From: Rheinheimera salexigens
GTDB taxonomy: Bacteria > Pseudomonadota > Gammaproteobacteria > Enterobacterales > Alteromonadaceae
DNA: 64,000 nucleotides
NCBI RefSeq assembly: GCF_001752395.1
Contig: NZ_MKEK01000001.1
Span: forward strand, 1,735,259 to 1,799,258
Reading direction: 5' to 3'
Shown here: positions 1 to 7,796 of the stretch, one piece after another
Position numbering within the stretch: the first letter of the stretch is position 1
Layout of the letters: every line of letters starts with the position of its first letter
The notes under the pieces: model-generated
The model's input: the letters and a program-made list of their open reading frames with translations, nothing else
Told to the model about the DNA's origin: nothing
Database searches by the model: none
Translations under genes and position numbers: made by a program

Positions 1-322
1 AATCAATATTACCGCTATAGCCATCAGGTGCAGTCGTTTCGACTAAATAAGCTGCTAGGGTATCTTGTTGGCGCCAACGATAAATACTTTGCGCGCGTTC
101 ACGGCCTAAGTACTCGGGGGCGATAACTTGGCGGCAATCCGCTAATAACGCATGATCAACGCTCACACCTGGCAGGACTTCTTTTAAAACTGCCAGCTTA
201 CTGGCTAAGGCTTGCTCGGCAATTTTCGGTTCAGTCAGTACATTAACCACACTGAGTATGGTTACGCAAACTGCGGCAACAACCGCTAAAGCTAAGGCAT
301 TTTTACTGATTGATTTAATCAT
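1..322 (-). CDS. rnfG: Electron transport complex subunit RnfG/RsxG, 3' part outside window
   Basis: RnfG is a membrane-anchored periplasmic flavoprotein subunit of the Rnf/Rsx complex, which couples electron transfer between ferredoxin and NAD (or reduction of SoxR) to ion movement. About 107 N-terminal residues are visible. They start MIKSISKN, run into one hydrophobic membrane anchor and reach the conserved stretch PDGYSGNI near the window edge. The C-terminal serine/threonine that carries covalent FMN lies outside the window. The start ATG (complement of 320-322) overlaps the end of rnfD by 8 bp, so the two genes are probably translationally coupled. The identification rests on this N-terminus and on its place directly after rnfD. 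Confidence 0.88.
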   Translation of the reverse strand, partial: MIKSISKNALALAVVAAVCVTILSVVNVLTEPKIAEQALASKLAVLKEVLPGVSVDHALLADCRQVIAPEYLGRERAQSIYRWRQQDTLAAYLVETTAPDGYSGNID

Positions 323-1385
323 TTTTTGGCCTCGGTTGCTGATGCCCATAGGTACGAGGGCGAGTATAGTAATCGATAAGAGGCACTGCCATATTGGCAA
401 TTAATACTGCAAACGCATAGGCGTCAGGATAACCACCATAAGTGCGAATTAAATACACTAATAAACCAATTAATACACCGTACCACAGCCGACCGTTATT
501 GGTGGTGGAAGCGGAAACTGGATCGGTAGCGATAAAAAAGGCTGCCAACATAGTGCCGCCACTAAATAAATGAAATAGCGGGCTAGCCAAGGTGTCGGGT
601 GCTGCTAAGCTACCAATGCCACTGAATATAGCTAAACTGATAATGACAGCTGCCGGAATACGCCAACTAATCACTTTTTGTTGAATTAAGACTAAACCGC
701 CAATTAGGTAGGCTAAATTAACCCACAACCAACCGCTGCCGGCAAAGGCATAAAAAACCGGTCTCTGCATGCTTTCAGACAAGGTAATGCCGCGACTCAG
801 ATCAGTACGTAAGGTATCCAGAGGCGTAGCCATGGTGATGCCATCTACAGTTGATTGCAGTTGTTGCAGGCTATAACCACTACAACTAAATTGACTAAAT
901 ACCGCACATACTGCATCTATAGGCGTTAAAGCGAAGGTTTGTAATGATGCCGGTGGCAGCCATTGCGTCATTTGTACCGGGAATGAAATCAGTAATAATA
1001 CATAAGCGGCCATAGCCGGATTAAATAAGTTATTACCTAAACCACCATATAATTGCTTAACGATGATAATGGCAAAAGCAGTACCAATAATGACTAACCA
1101 CCAAGGGGCATAAGGCGGTATGGCGATGGCAAGTAACACTGCGGTTAACATTGCACTGTTATCGCGTAGTCTGGGCCAAACTGCTTTTTTGCGTAATAGC
1201 ATAATAATGGCTTCGCTAACTAAAGCCGTAGCAATGGCTAAAACTAATTGAATTAACACGCCATAACCCAACAGAGCAGCTTGGACAATAATACCCGGCA
1301 CACAGGCAAGCATAACGAGGCGCATAATTTGCGCAGTGCTGCGTTGTAAACGCTGGTGTGGTGAACTGGCTATTTTAAAACTCAT
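315..1385 (-). CDS. rnfD: Electron transport complex subunit RnfD/RsxD
   Basis: RnfD is an integral membrane subunit of the Rnf complex that carries covalently bound FMN. The 356-residue protein is mostly hydrophobic, with many membrane segments. It contains the family motifs FNPAMAAYVLL (about 121-131) and DGITMATPLD (181-190). The threonine at 187 in the latter matches the residue number known to carry FMN in Vibrio RnfD. The C-terminal segment ATDPVSAST...RTYGGYPDAYAFAVLIANM is typical of the RnfD/NqrB family. Its start codon overlaps the rnfC stop by 4 bp, and its end overlaps rnfG. It lies fourth in an rnfABCDG operon. Confidence 0.95.
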   Translation of the reverse strand: MSFKIASSPHQRLQRSTAQIMRLVMLACVPGIIVQAALLGYGVLIQLVLAIATALVSEAIIMLLRKKAVWPRLRDNSAMLTAVLLAIAIPPYAPWWLVIIGTAFAIIIVKQLYGGLGNNLFNPAMAAYVLLLISFPVQMTQWLPPASLQTFALTPIDAVCAVFSQFSCSGYSLQQLQSTVDGITMATPLDTLRTDLSRGITLSESMQRPVFYAFAGSGWLWVNLAYLIGGLVLIQQKVISWRIPAAVIISLAIFSGIGSLAAPDTLASPLFHLFSGGTMLAAFFIATDPVSASTTNNGRLWYGVLIGLLVYLIRTYGGYPDAYAFAVLIANMAVPLIDYYTRPRTYGHQQPRPKND

Positions 1386-3586
1386 GATTGTTTATCTGCT
1401 TGTTTTTTGGCTTTAGCTCGAGCAATCGCAGCAGCAATGGCGGCTTTGCGTGGATCAACGGCTGGTGCCGGTTCTGCTTCAGTAACTACATTCACATCTA
1501 TATCCGCTGTGGCATCGGGCTGAGCTAGCTTTTCGCTGGCTTGCTTAGCTTTAGCGCGAGCAATCGCAGCTGCAATAGCGGCTTTACGCGGATCAACGGC
1601 TGGAGTCGGTTCAGCTTCAGTATCAACATTTGCATCTGTATCCGTTGCGGCATCGGGCAGAGCTACCTTTTCGCTGGCTTGCTTAGCTTTAGCTCGAGCA
1701 ATCGCAGCAGCTATGGCCGCTTTGCGTGGATCAACGGCAGGTATCGGTTTTGTTTCAGTTTCAACATTGGCAGCCTCAACATTAGCCTCGGTATCAGCTG
1801 TTAGATCGGGCTGAGCTAGCTTTTCGCTAGTTTGCTTAGCTTTAGCCCGAGCAATCGCAGCGGCAATGGCAGCTTTACGCGGATCCTTTTCTGTTGCTGC
1901 ATCAGCAGGATTAGGGGGGCTGTTATCCGCTCCGCTCTGCACAGTTGAGGCAGTGTTGGCTTGTTTGGCTTGCTGATAATCGCGAGCTTGCTGCTTTTTC
2001 AACTCACGTTGGGCAATAATAGCGTCTCTATCTAATGTAGTCGGTTCGGTTTGACGACTGGCCGTTTTAGCTTTTATTTTTGCTAGCGCATCTGCGACAG
2101 CGCTGGCTTTGCCACTAGCTTGTTGCTGTTGTGCTCTGGCGGCAGCAAGTTGTTCGTTTCGCTGTTGTCGTTCAAGTTTTTCGCGTTCTAGGCGCTCGTT
2201 GCGAGCATCAAAACGGGCTTTCGCTTGCTCGGCTTTAATCGCCTCTTGTTGCTGCTCTCTTAACTCTGCTTTAGCCACCCGATAGTATTGCACTAACGGG
2301 ATTTCACTAGGGCAAACATAGGCGCACGCACCACACTCAATGCAATCAAATAAATTATATTGCTGCAATTTTTCAACATCTTGAGCTTTGCTATACCAGA
2401 GCAACTGTTGAGGTAGTAACGAAGCAGGGCAGGCATCGGCACAGGCACTGCAACGTATACAGTCCATTTCATGCTCTGCGGCCGGTAACTCAGTTGCAGT
2501 AGGCGCTAAAATACAATTAGTGGTTTTAATCACCGGTATATCTAAGCGTGGCAAGGTAAAGCCCATCATAGGGCCACCCATAATAGCACGTTGTTTTGGC
2601 TGGCTGCTAAAACCACAAAAGTCGAGTAAATCTGCAACTGGAGTACCCAGTAAAGCCAACACATTTTGCGGCTGGTCTAAGGTATCCCCGGCCACAGTAA
2701 CAATACGTGAAATGAGTGGATGGTCATCTAATACCGCTTGGGCAATGGCAAAGACAGTACCGACATTTTGCATCACAATGCCAATATCAAGCGGTCGGCG
2801 TCCAGTAGGGACTTCTGTACCCGTTAATAATTCAATTAATTGTTTTTCGCCACCGGAAGGGTATTTAGTCGGTACATTGCGCACCCAATAATTATCCCGC
2901 TGGTTACTCGCTGCAGACATGGCAGCAGTAGCAATAGGCTTATCATCTTCAATAGCAATAAGTACGGCTTTGGGCTGCAGTAGCCGAAAGAGGATATCAA
3001 TGCCTTTAACAATAGTGGTAGCGGCTTCTTGCATTAACAAATCATCAGCGGTGATATAAGGCTCACACTCCACTGCATTGATAATAAGATAGTCGATGGT
3101 CTTACTGGAACCTACTTTTAGATGGGTTGGAAACCCAGCACCACCCATACCGGCAATACCATTATCATGGATCCGATTTAATAAAGTTAAGTTATCGCAG
3201 GTAGTAAAATTGAGTGGCTGTCTTAAACGCCACTCATCTAAGCCATCTGGTGCTAGGGTGAGTGTTATTTCCGGTAACGCAGAAGGGTGGGCACTACTGT
3301 GTGGGCCAATACTGATAACATGACCAGAGGTTGGCGCATGTATAGGCACTGTCATAGCATTATCTGCTGCAGTCAGCGCTTGGCCTTTTAATACCCGGTC
3401 GCCTACATTGACTAATAACTGGCCGGCAATACCAATATGTTGACGTAACGGTAAATATAACCGATCAGGCATGGGTAAACGGGCTATAGGTTTGTTATTG
3501 GTTTGGTTTTTTCTGCTGGGAGGATGGATACCACCATGAAAATCCCACAGCTTTCCAGATTGAATTTGTTCAAATAAACTTTGCAT
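1382..3586 (-). CDS. rnfC: Electron transport complex subunit RnfC/RsxC with C-terminal repeats
   Basis: RnfC is the peripheral iron-sulfur subunit that exchanges electrons with NAD(H). The start chosen is the ATG at 3584-3586 (MQSLFEQ), giving 734 residues. A longer open frame reaches into rnfB but lacks the family N-terminus. Visible landmarks are GGIHPP near the N-terminus, the glycine-rich GGAGFPTH, and two ferredoxin motifs, CIRCSACADACP and CIECGACAYVCP. After these comes a charged, glutamine/alanine-rich coiled-coil-like segment. The last 160 or so residues hold four near-identical copies of DPRKAAIAAAIARAKAK separated by acidic linkers. Such alanine/lysine-rich tails are known in gammaproteobacterial RnfC, and their number varies. 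The gap to the rnfB stop is only 5 bp. Confidence 0.95.
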   Translation of the reverse strand: MQSLFEQIQSGKLWDFHGGIHPPSRKNQTNNKPIARLPMPDRLYLPLRQHIGIAGQLLVNVGDRVLKGQALTAADNAMTVPIHAPTSGHVISIGPHSSAHPSALPEITLTLAPDGLDEWRLRQPLNFTTCDNLTLLNRIHDNGIAGMGGAGFPTHLKVGSSKTIDYLIINAVECEPYITADDLLMQEAATTIVKGIDILFRLLQPKAVLIAIEDDKPIATAAMSAASNQRDNYWVRNVPTKYPSGGEKQLIELLTGTEVPTGRRPLDIGIVMQNVGTVFAIAQAVLDDHPLISRIVTVAGDTLDQPQNVLALLGTPVADLLDFCGFSSQPKQRAIMGGPMMGFTLPRLDIPVIKTTNCILAPTATELPAAEHEMDCIRCSACADACPASLLPQQLLWYSKAQDVEKLQQYNLFDCIECGACAYVCPSEIPLVQYYRVAKAELREQQQEAIKAEQAKARFDARNERLEREKLERQQRNEQLAAARAQQQQASGKASAVADALAKIKAKTASRQTEPTTLDRDAIIAQRELKKQQARDYQQAKQANTASTVQSGADNSPPNPADAATEKDPRKAAIAAAIARAKAKQTSEKLAQPDLTADTEANVEAANVETETKPIPAVDPRKAAIAAAIARAKAKQASEKVALPDAATDTDANVDTEAEPTPAVDPRKAAIAAAIARAKAKQASEKLAQPDATADIDVNVVTEAEPAPAVDPRKAAIAAAIARAKAKKQADKQS
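1391..1890 (-). repeat. Four tandem repeats coding the RnfC C-terminal tail
   Basis: This part of rnfC codes for four copies of a unit of roughly 47 residues. Each has a conserved core (DPRKAAIAAAIARAKAK) and a more variable acidic linker (for example TDTDANVDTEAEP). At DNA level the cores recur near 1400-1455, 1540-1600, 1680-1735 and 1830-1885. The repetition makes this stretch prone to copy-number change by recombination or to misassembly. Confidence 0.9.
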
Positions 3587-3591
3587 AGTTA

Positions 3592-4146
3592 TTAAGACTC
3601 CACTACGCGAACCGGTATTGCTGTTAAATCCCATTTCCAGCGTTCGGTTGTTTCTGCTACAGGTACCATATCGATACAATCAACTGGACAAGGTTCAACA
3701 CAAAGATCACAACCGGTACATTCATCAATAATAACAGTGTGCATCAGTTTAGATGCGCCAAGGATGGCATCGACCGGACAGGCTTGAATGCATTTAGTGC
3801 AACCAATACATTCATCTTCTCGAATATAGGCAACCCGTTTAATAGAGGGCTCTTGAGCCGCATTTAACGGTTTAGCTTCAACACCCATTAAATCGGCCAG
3901 TTTACGAATAGTGCTTTCACCGCCTGGTGGGCATTTATTGATTTCATCACCGTTGGCAATGGCTTCAGCATAAGGTTTACAGCCAGGATAACCGCATTGG
4001 CCGCATTGGGTCTGCGGTAAAATATCATCAATTTGATCCACTAGCGGATCACTATCTACTTTAAAGCGAATCGCCGCAAAACCTAAAACGGCACCAAATA
4101 CCAGAGCTAACAAACCAATGGCTAATAAAGCCGTTACAATACTCAT
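3592..4146 (-). CDS. rnfB: Electron transport complex subunit RnfB/RsxB
   Basis: RnfB is the membrane-anchored ferredoxin-like subunit that passes electrons into the Rnf complex. The 184-residue protein opens with a hydrophobic anchor. It then has the CGQCGYPGC...CPPGG cluster typical of RnfB, followed by two 4Fe-4S motifs, [12 protein letters not shown] and [12 protein letters not shown]. Its length and cluster order match the family. Its start overlaps the end of rnfA by 4 bp, and rnfC begins 5 bp after its stop, consistent with one polycistronic message. Confidence 0.95.
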   Translation of the reverse strand: MSIVTALLAIGLLALVFGAVLGFAAIRFKVDSDPLVDQIDDILPQTQCGQCGYPGCKPYAEAIANGDEINKCPPGGESTIRKLADLMGVEAKPLNAAQEPSIKRVAYIREDECIGCTKCIQACPVDAILGASKLMHTVIIDECTGCDLCVEPCPVDCIDMVPVAETTERWKWDLTAIPVRVVES

Positions 4147-4727
4147 GCTACTTTTACCAATCCAGTAAAGCCCATAAAGGCCAGTGACATTAACCCTGCA
4201 GTAATCATGGCTATGGCGGCACCCTTAAACGGAGTCGGTACGTCGGCTGCCGCTAAACGCTCACGCATAGCAGCAAATAAAATTAATACTAATGAAAAAC
4301 CGACCGCAGCGCCAAAACCATAAATAACAGAATTAATAAAGTTATGCCGCGCATTAACATTTAGCAGAGCAACGCCTAAAACTGCACAGTTAGTGGTAAT
4401 TAACGGTAAGAAAATACCCAATAATCGATATAAAGTCGGGCTAGTTTTATGCACTACCATTTCAGTAAATTGCACTACCACGGCAATCACTAAAATAAAG
4501 CTTAGGGTGCGTAAGTACAGTAAGTCCAAAGGGGCTAATAAATAATGATCAACTAAATAACTACATAACGATGCTAGGGTAAGTACAAAGGTAGTGGCTA
4601 ATGACATACCAATAGCAGTTTCTAACTTACTTGATACCCCCATAAAAGGGCACAAACCAAGAAATTTAACTAAAACAAAATTATTAACTAGCACTGTACT
4701 GACAAGTAACAGCAAAAATTCGCTCAT
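4143..4727 (-). CDS. rnfA: Electron transport complex subunit RnfA/RsxA
   Basis: RnfA is a six-helix membrane subunit of the Rnf complex. From the ATG at 4725-4727 the product (MSEFLLLL...) has 194 residues, close to the 193 of E. coli RsxA. An in-frame ATG 12 bp upstream would add four residues not found in the family. Conserved stretches include [18 protein letters not shown] near the N-terminus and [13 protein letters not shown] in the second half. It is the first gene of the operon on the minus strand. Its promoter should lie in the 110 bp separating it from the preceding GGDEF/EAL gene. Confidence 0.95.
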   Translation of the reverse strand: MSEFLLLLVSTVLVNNFVLVKFLGLCPFMGVSSKLETAIGMSLATTFVLTLASLCSYLVDHYLLAPLDLLYLRTLSFILVIAVVVQFTEMVVHKTSPTLYRLLGIFLPLITTNCAVLGVALLNVNARHNFINSVIYGFGAAVGFSLVLILFAAMRERLAAADVPTPFKGAAIAMITAGLMSLAFMGFTGLVKVA

Positions 4728-4802
4728 GGGCCCGTCCAAGCAAAAATAAGGGCTATATTATGCAATTAAGCCGCGTTAGACACAACCAGACAAACTGTGG
4801 GG

Positions 4803-4835
4803 AATTAGCGACTAACCGATGATTAGTCGCTAATT
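4803..4835. repeat. Perfect 13-bp palindrome between the GGDEF/EAL gene and rnfA
   Basis: Arms AATTAGCGACTAA (4803-4815) and TTAGTCGCTAATT (4823-4835) surround a 7-nt loop. Five bases separate it from the end of the GGDEF/EAL gene at 4840, and it sits about 75 bp upstream of the rnfA start. No run of T follows on either strand, so it is not a classical intrinsic terminator. It may be a Rho-related stop, an mRNA-stabilising hairpin or an operator for rnf. Confidence 0.6.
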
Positions 4836-4839
4836 TAGA

Positions 4840-6765
4840 TTAAAGCGGTACCGGCTTACCAATATAATAGCCTTGGTTACCATCAATGAATAATGATTCT
4901 AACATATGCTTCTCTTCTTGCGTTTCAACGTTTTCAGCAAAAACGCCAACACCAATACGGTGAGCGAGGTCAATCATTAAGCGCATAAAGTACTGATTGT
5001 TTTTATCTTCATCAATTCTGCGGGTATAACTGCCATCCATTTTTACGTAATCTGGTTTTAAATCTCGGAAAAATTTAAATGACGTGATACCCACACCAAA
5101 GCGTTCGACAGTAATACGTGAACCGGCACGATGTACCATATCAATAAAGCGCTTACTGGTTTTAAAATTTTGTTGCATGCTAAACTCAGTCACTTCAAAA
5201 ACTAATTTAGACGCGATATTGGCATCTTTTAATAAACGCCGTTCCAGCCAAATACAAAATTGATCATCATGCAAACTACGTGCAGACAGGTTTATACCAA
5301 AATATTGATCTTGTAGATTTTTTTGTTTAATCGTGGTCAACGATGTTTCAATAACCAGTCGATCTATCTCAATAATTTTATCCAGTTTTTCTGCCATGGC
5401 TAAAAACGATGCCGTGGGTAAAACTTGATTTTCTTGGGTTTTAAACCGCACTAATATTTCTGAGTAAGTTCTTGAGGAACGCGTAGCCGGTTGAATTAAC
5501 TGGGTTAATAAACTAATGCGATTATTTGTCAGTACATCATCAATCACATTACGCCAATTTTGATTGCCATAACCGGTGCGGCTCATTTCTAAACCCGCTG
5601 ATTCTTTTTGGATATGCCAAGCATTAGCTTGCTTGGTTTGGGCCAAGCTGATGGAGGTATCAGCAATGGCTAATAAATCACTTAGCGCTTTACCAGATTC
5701 ATAACTAACTAATCCGGTATAAGCTACTGAATCTAATTCAGATAAATTTTGATATTCGTTAAAACGGCTTTGCAGTTGTTGGGCAAAAACCTCGGCTTCT
5801 TTAGGCGTAATACGCGGTAATAAAATCGCAAAGTCAGAAGTATTTAAACGATACAACTTATGGTCGACATAAGAGCCAACTAACTTTTTGATGATATCAG
5901 CGACTTCACTGATATAAGTATCGCCTTCTTGATAACCACGCGACTGATTTAATGTTTGTAATTCTGTACAGCGGGTAATAGCAAAAATACCAAATTCATT
6001 ATTTTTAGCTTGGTGAATATTCTCTTCGTAAAATTGTAAAAAGCGATTGCGATTAGGTAAACCAGTAACAGAATCTTTATAAGCTCGCTCAGCAATCTCT
6101 TCCGCTTTAAGCGTCATATTTTGATATTGCTTATCGGTGTGGCTTTCCAGCTTTTTTAAACTAACTTTAATATCAGCAAACTCGTGAGGAATTTTACTCC
6201 AATCGGTTTTAGCAATACTGCTTTCATCAGTAAAGTTATCAATTAACTGATTTACGGCGGCTGTGGCGCGGCGGTAACTACGACTAATACCACTTTTACC
6301 AATTAGGGCAGGTAACCAACCAATAATAAAAGGCGCAATAATTAAGATAAGCAAAGCGTACTGAAATTGGTTCAATAGTGCAGTTTGATTTAATTGATAA
6401 CTAACAATTAAATTTTGCTCGGTATTTTTAACCGTATAATTTTTAAATTCAGTACCAAATAAATCTAAAACAGTTTGCGCAATAACGGGGCGGATCTCTG
6501 TTAAGCTTTGCTCGTGCAACACAACACCATCAAGTTGACTGACACGTAAATTAGTTAAGGTAAAACTACGCTCAAGTTGGCGACTAATAATTTTACCGTC
6601 ACCGCTTAAATGGTGACCTAGAATTTGTTCAATGACATTTTGCGCACTGCGTTGATTATTTTCTAATTGCTGTTGCGTGAACTGAACTAAAATAAATACA
6701 GATATTGCGGCTAATATAATTGCGGCAAATAACTGACCTAGCAATAATGTTCTTAGTATTCTCAT
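4840..6765 (-). CDS. Membrane protein with degenerate GGDEF and EAL domains (CsrD/LapD-like)
   Basis: The 641-residue protein has an N-terminal membrane helix (about 7-28), a periplasmic segment, a second helix (about 137-155) and a HAMP-like linker. These are followed by GGDEF-like (about 225-380) and EAL-like (about 405-641) domains. The signature sites are altered. The GGDEF position reads LNTSDF (307-312), EAL is EIL (436-438), and the metal-binding DDFG is ERFG (554-557), while NLSA and FEVTE are kept. Loss of these residues predicts no cyclase or phosphodiesterase activity, so a receptor or adaptor role is likely. The stretch around TSDFAILLPRITPKEAE and the GNQNWR junction resemble E. 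coli CsrD, which promotes decay of the CsrB/C RNAs. The two-helix sensor layout also resembles LapD. I cannot choose firmly between them. Confidence 0.8.
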   Translation of the reverse strand: MRILRTLLLGQLFAAIILAAISVFILVQFTQQQLENNQRSAQNVIEQILGHHLSGDGKIISRQLERSFTLTNLRVSQLDGVVLHEQSLTEIRPVIAQTVLDLFGTEFKNYTVKNTEQNLIVSYQLNQTALLNQFQYALLILIIAPFIIGWLPALIGKSGISRSYRRATAAVNQLIDNFTDESSIAKTDWSKIPHEFADIKVSLKKLESHTDKQYQNMTLKAEEIAERAYKDSVTGLPNRNRFLQFYEENIHQAKNNEFGIFAITRCTELQTLNQSRGYQEGDTYISEVADIIKKLVGSYVDHKLYRLNTSDFAILLPRITPKEAEVFAQQLQSRFNEYQNLSELDSVAYTGLVSYESGKALSDLLAIADTSISLAQTKQANAWHIQKESAGLEMSRTGYGNQNWRNVIDDVLTNNRISLLTQLIQPATRSSRTYSEILVRFKTQENQVLPTASFLAMAEKLDKIIEIDRLVIETSLTTIKQKNLQDQYFGINLSARSLHDDQFCIWLERRLLKDANIASKLVFEVTEFSMQQNFKTSKRFIDMVHRAGSRITVERFGVGITSFKFFRDLKPDYVKMDGSYTRRIDEDKNNQYFMRLMIDLAHRIGVGVFAENVETQEEKHMLESLFIDGNQGYYIGKPVPL

Positions 6766-6942
6766 AAGCTATGACCACCAGATTAATCTAGACTCCCTGT
6801 CCTGATGTTTAATATAGTTTTAACCAGGCGCAATGGAAAGGTAATTCACCCAAAATTACTGATAAATAAACCAATTATAGATAAATACCGTTTATTATTG
6901 CGATATGCAACCATTTAACGATAGAAGTAGGTAAGAAAAAGA

Positions 6943-7019
6943 TGGCTCCCCAAGTTGGACTCGAACCAACGACCTACGGATTAACAGTCCGCCGCTCTAA
7001 CCAGCTGAGCTATTGGGGA
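6943..7019 (-). tRNA. tRNA-Asn (GTT), copy 1
   Basis: A 77-nt cloverleaf including encoded CCA. The acceptor stem is TCCCCAA/TTGGGGA and the anticodon loop is CTGTTAA with anticodon GTT. The T arm GTTGG/CCAAC is fully paired. The D stem is GCTC/GAGC. It is the promoter-distal gene of three tandem copies read on the minus strand. Confidence 0.97.
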
Positions 7020-7048
7020 ATTTTGAAAAGCAAATGGATAATTTAGTA

Positions 7049-7125
7049 TGGCTCCCCAAGATGGACTCGAACCAACGACCTACGGATTAACAGTCCGCCG
7101 CTCTAACCAACTGAGCTATTGGGGA
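7049..7125 (-). tRNA. tRNA-Asn (GTT), copy 2
   Basis: A 77-nt tRNA gene with CCA encoded, anticodon GTT, nearly identical to its neighbours. Compared with copy 1 it has one change in the D loop and one in the T arm, where CCATC replaces CCAAC. This leaves a T-T mismatch at the second T-stem pair. It lies 29 bp from copy 1. Confidence 0.97.
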
Positions 7126-7177
7126 ATTACAACTAAATGGATACTATTTAATTAGTGCATACATCATTGAATGAAAT

Positions 7178-7254
7178 TGGCTCCCCAAGATGGACTCGAA
7201 CCAACGACCTACGGATTAACAGTCCGCCGCTCTAACCAACTGAGCTATTGGGGA
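7178..7254 (-). tRNA. tRNA-Asn (GTT), copy 3
   Basis: A 77-nt tRNA gene with CCA encoded, anticodon GTT, same sequence as copy 2 including the T-T mismatch in the T stem. It is the promoter-proximal copy of the minus-strand cluster, 52 bp before copy 2 in the direction of transcription. Confidence 0.97.
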
Positions 7255-7796
7255 ACTCCATTCAACGGCCGCAATACTAATGCCCGTAATAGAAGCTGTC
7301 AACTGTTTGCAGTGTTGAATTTCATTCTAACGATTCACTTGCACAATGTTTAAGCAAAGCGATGTAAAATGCAACGATGTTATCACCACAAGATAAGATT
7401 TTATTTCCCAACCTATTTTACTTATTACGCAAATCTATATGGTACGTGGCTTAGCTAGGGTTACCCACAGATTCTGTGGATAACTCTGTGCACTGTTGTG
7501 TGTATAGCATAGCTAAGGCATGTGCTAGTTGACTTTCTGCAAGGTCAAGCTTATTGCGATGAAAATATTTTGCTAGCAAATACAGTAGGTTATTAAATTT
7601 GCTTTTAGGTTAATAAAATAAGAAGTTACATATTTGCAGTTGTTTTCTGATCAGGCTTGAATTGTGAACTGTTTTTACTTTATTGGTGTTAAATAGCTGT
7701 TATAAAAAAGTTGATCAGGCGGTTTGTGTTAAAATGGCATGGCCGCTGACTCGGCTTTTCATTACAATAGGATTCCTGTTTTGATTAGTAGAAATT
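7255..7796. other. Non-coding region between the tRNA-Asn cluster and the MATE gene
   Basis: These 542 bases hold no credible gene. On the minus strand a TAGAAT hexamer (complement of 7324-7329) could be the -10 box of the tRNA cluster, but no good -35 box stands upstream of it. The centre carries two facing DnaA-box-like sites (7461-7483). TGATCAGGC occurs twice, at 7648-7656 and 7712-7720, upstream of the MATE gene. No convincing sigma-70 promoter for the MATE gene could be picked out. Confidence 0.6.
7461..7483. promoter_or_regulatory. Inverted pair of DnaA-box-like 9-mers
   Basis: TGTGGATAA at 7475-7483 is the exact complement of the DnaA consensus TTATCCACA. TTACCCACA at 7461-7469, facing it, differs from the consensus by one base. 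The two are separated by 5 bp and form a near-palindrome. Two sites are too few for a chromosomal origin, and none of the usual origin genes (dnaA, dnaN, mnmG) is nearby. A DnaA-controlled regulatory site or titration site is possible. Confidence 0.5.

Noticed and set aside
1541..1804. Plus-strand open frame inside the rnfC repeat region
   Set aside because: It is a reverse-strand shadow of the repeated RnfC tail and has no recognisable family or start signal.
7171..7353. Open frame across tRNA-Asn copy 3
   Set aside because: Its sequence is the reverse reading of a tRNA gene; no protein is expected.
7461..7483. Chromosomal replication origin
   Set aside because: Only two DnaA-like boxes are present, no AT-rich unwinding repeats or dnaA/dnaN/gyrB/mnmG neighbours are seen.
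7600..7796. LexA/SOS box for the MATE-uvrB unit
   Set aside because: No CTG-N10-CAG match was found; the nearest candidates (around CTGTTATA and CTGTTTTG) fail at the second half-site.
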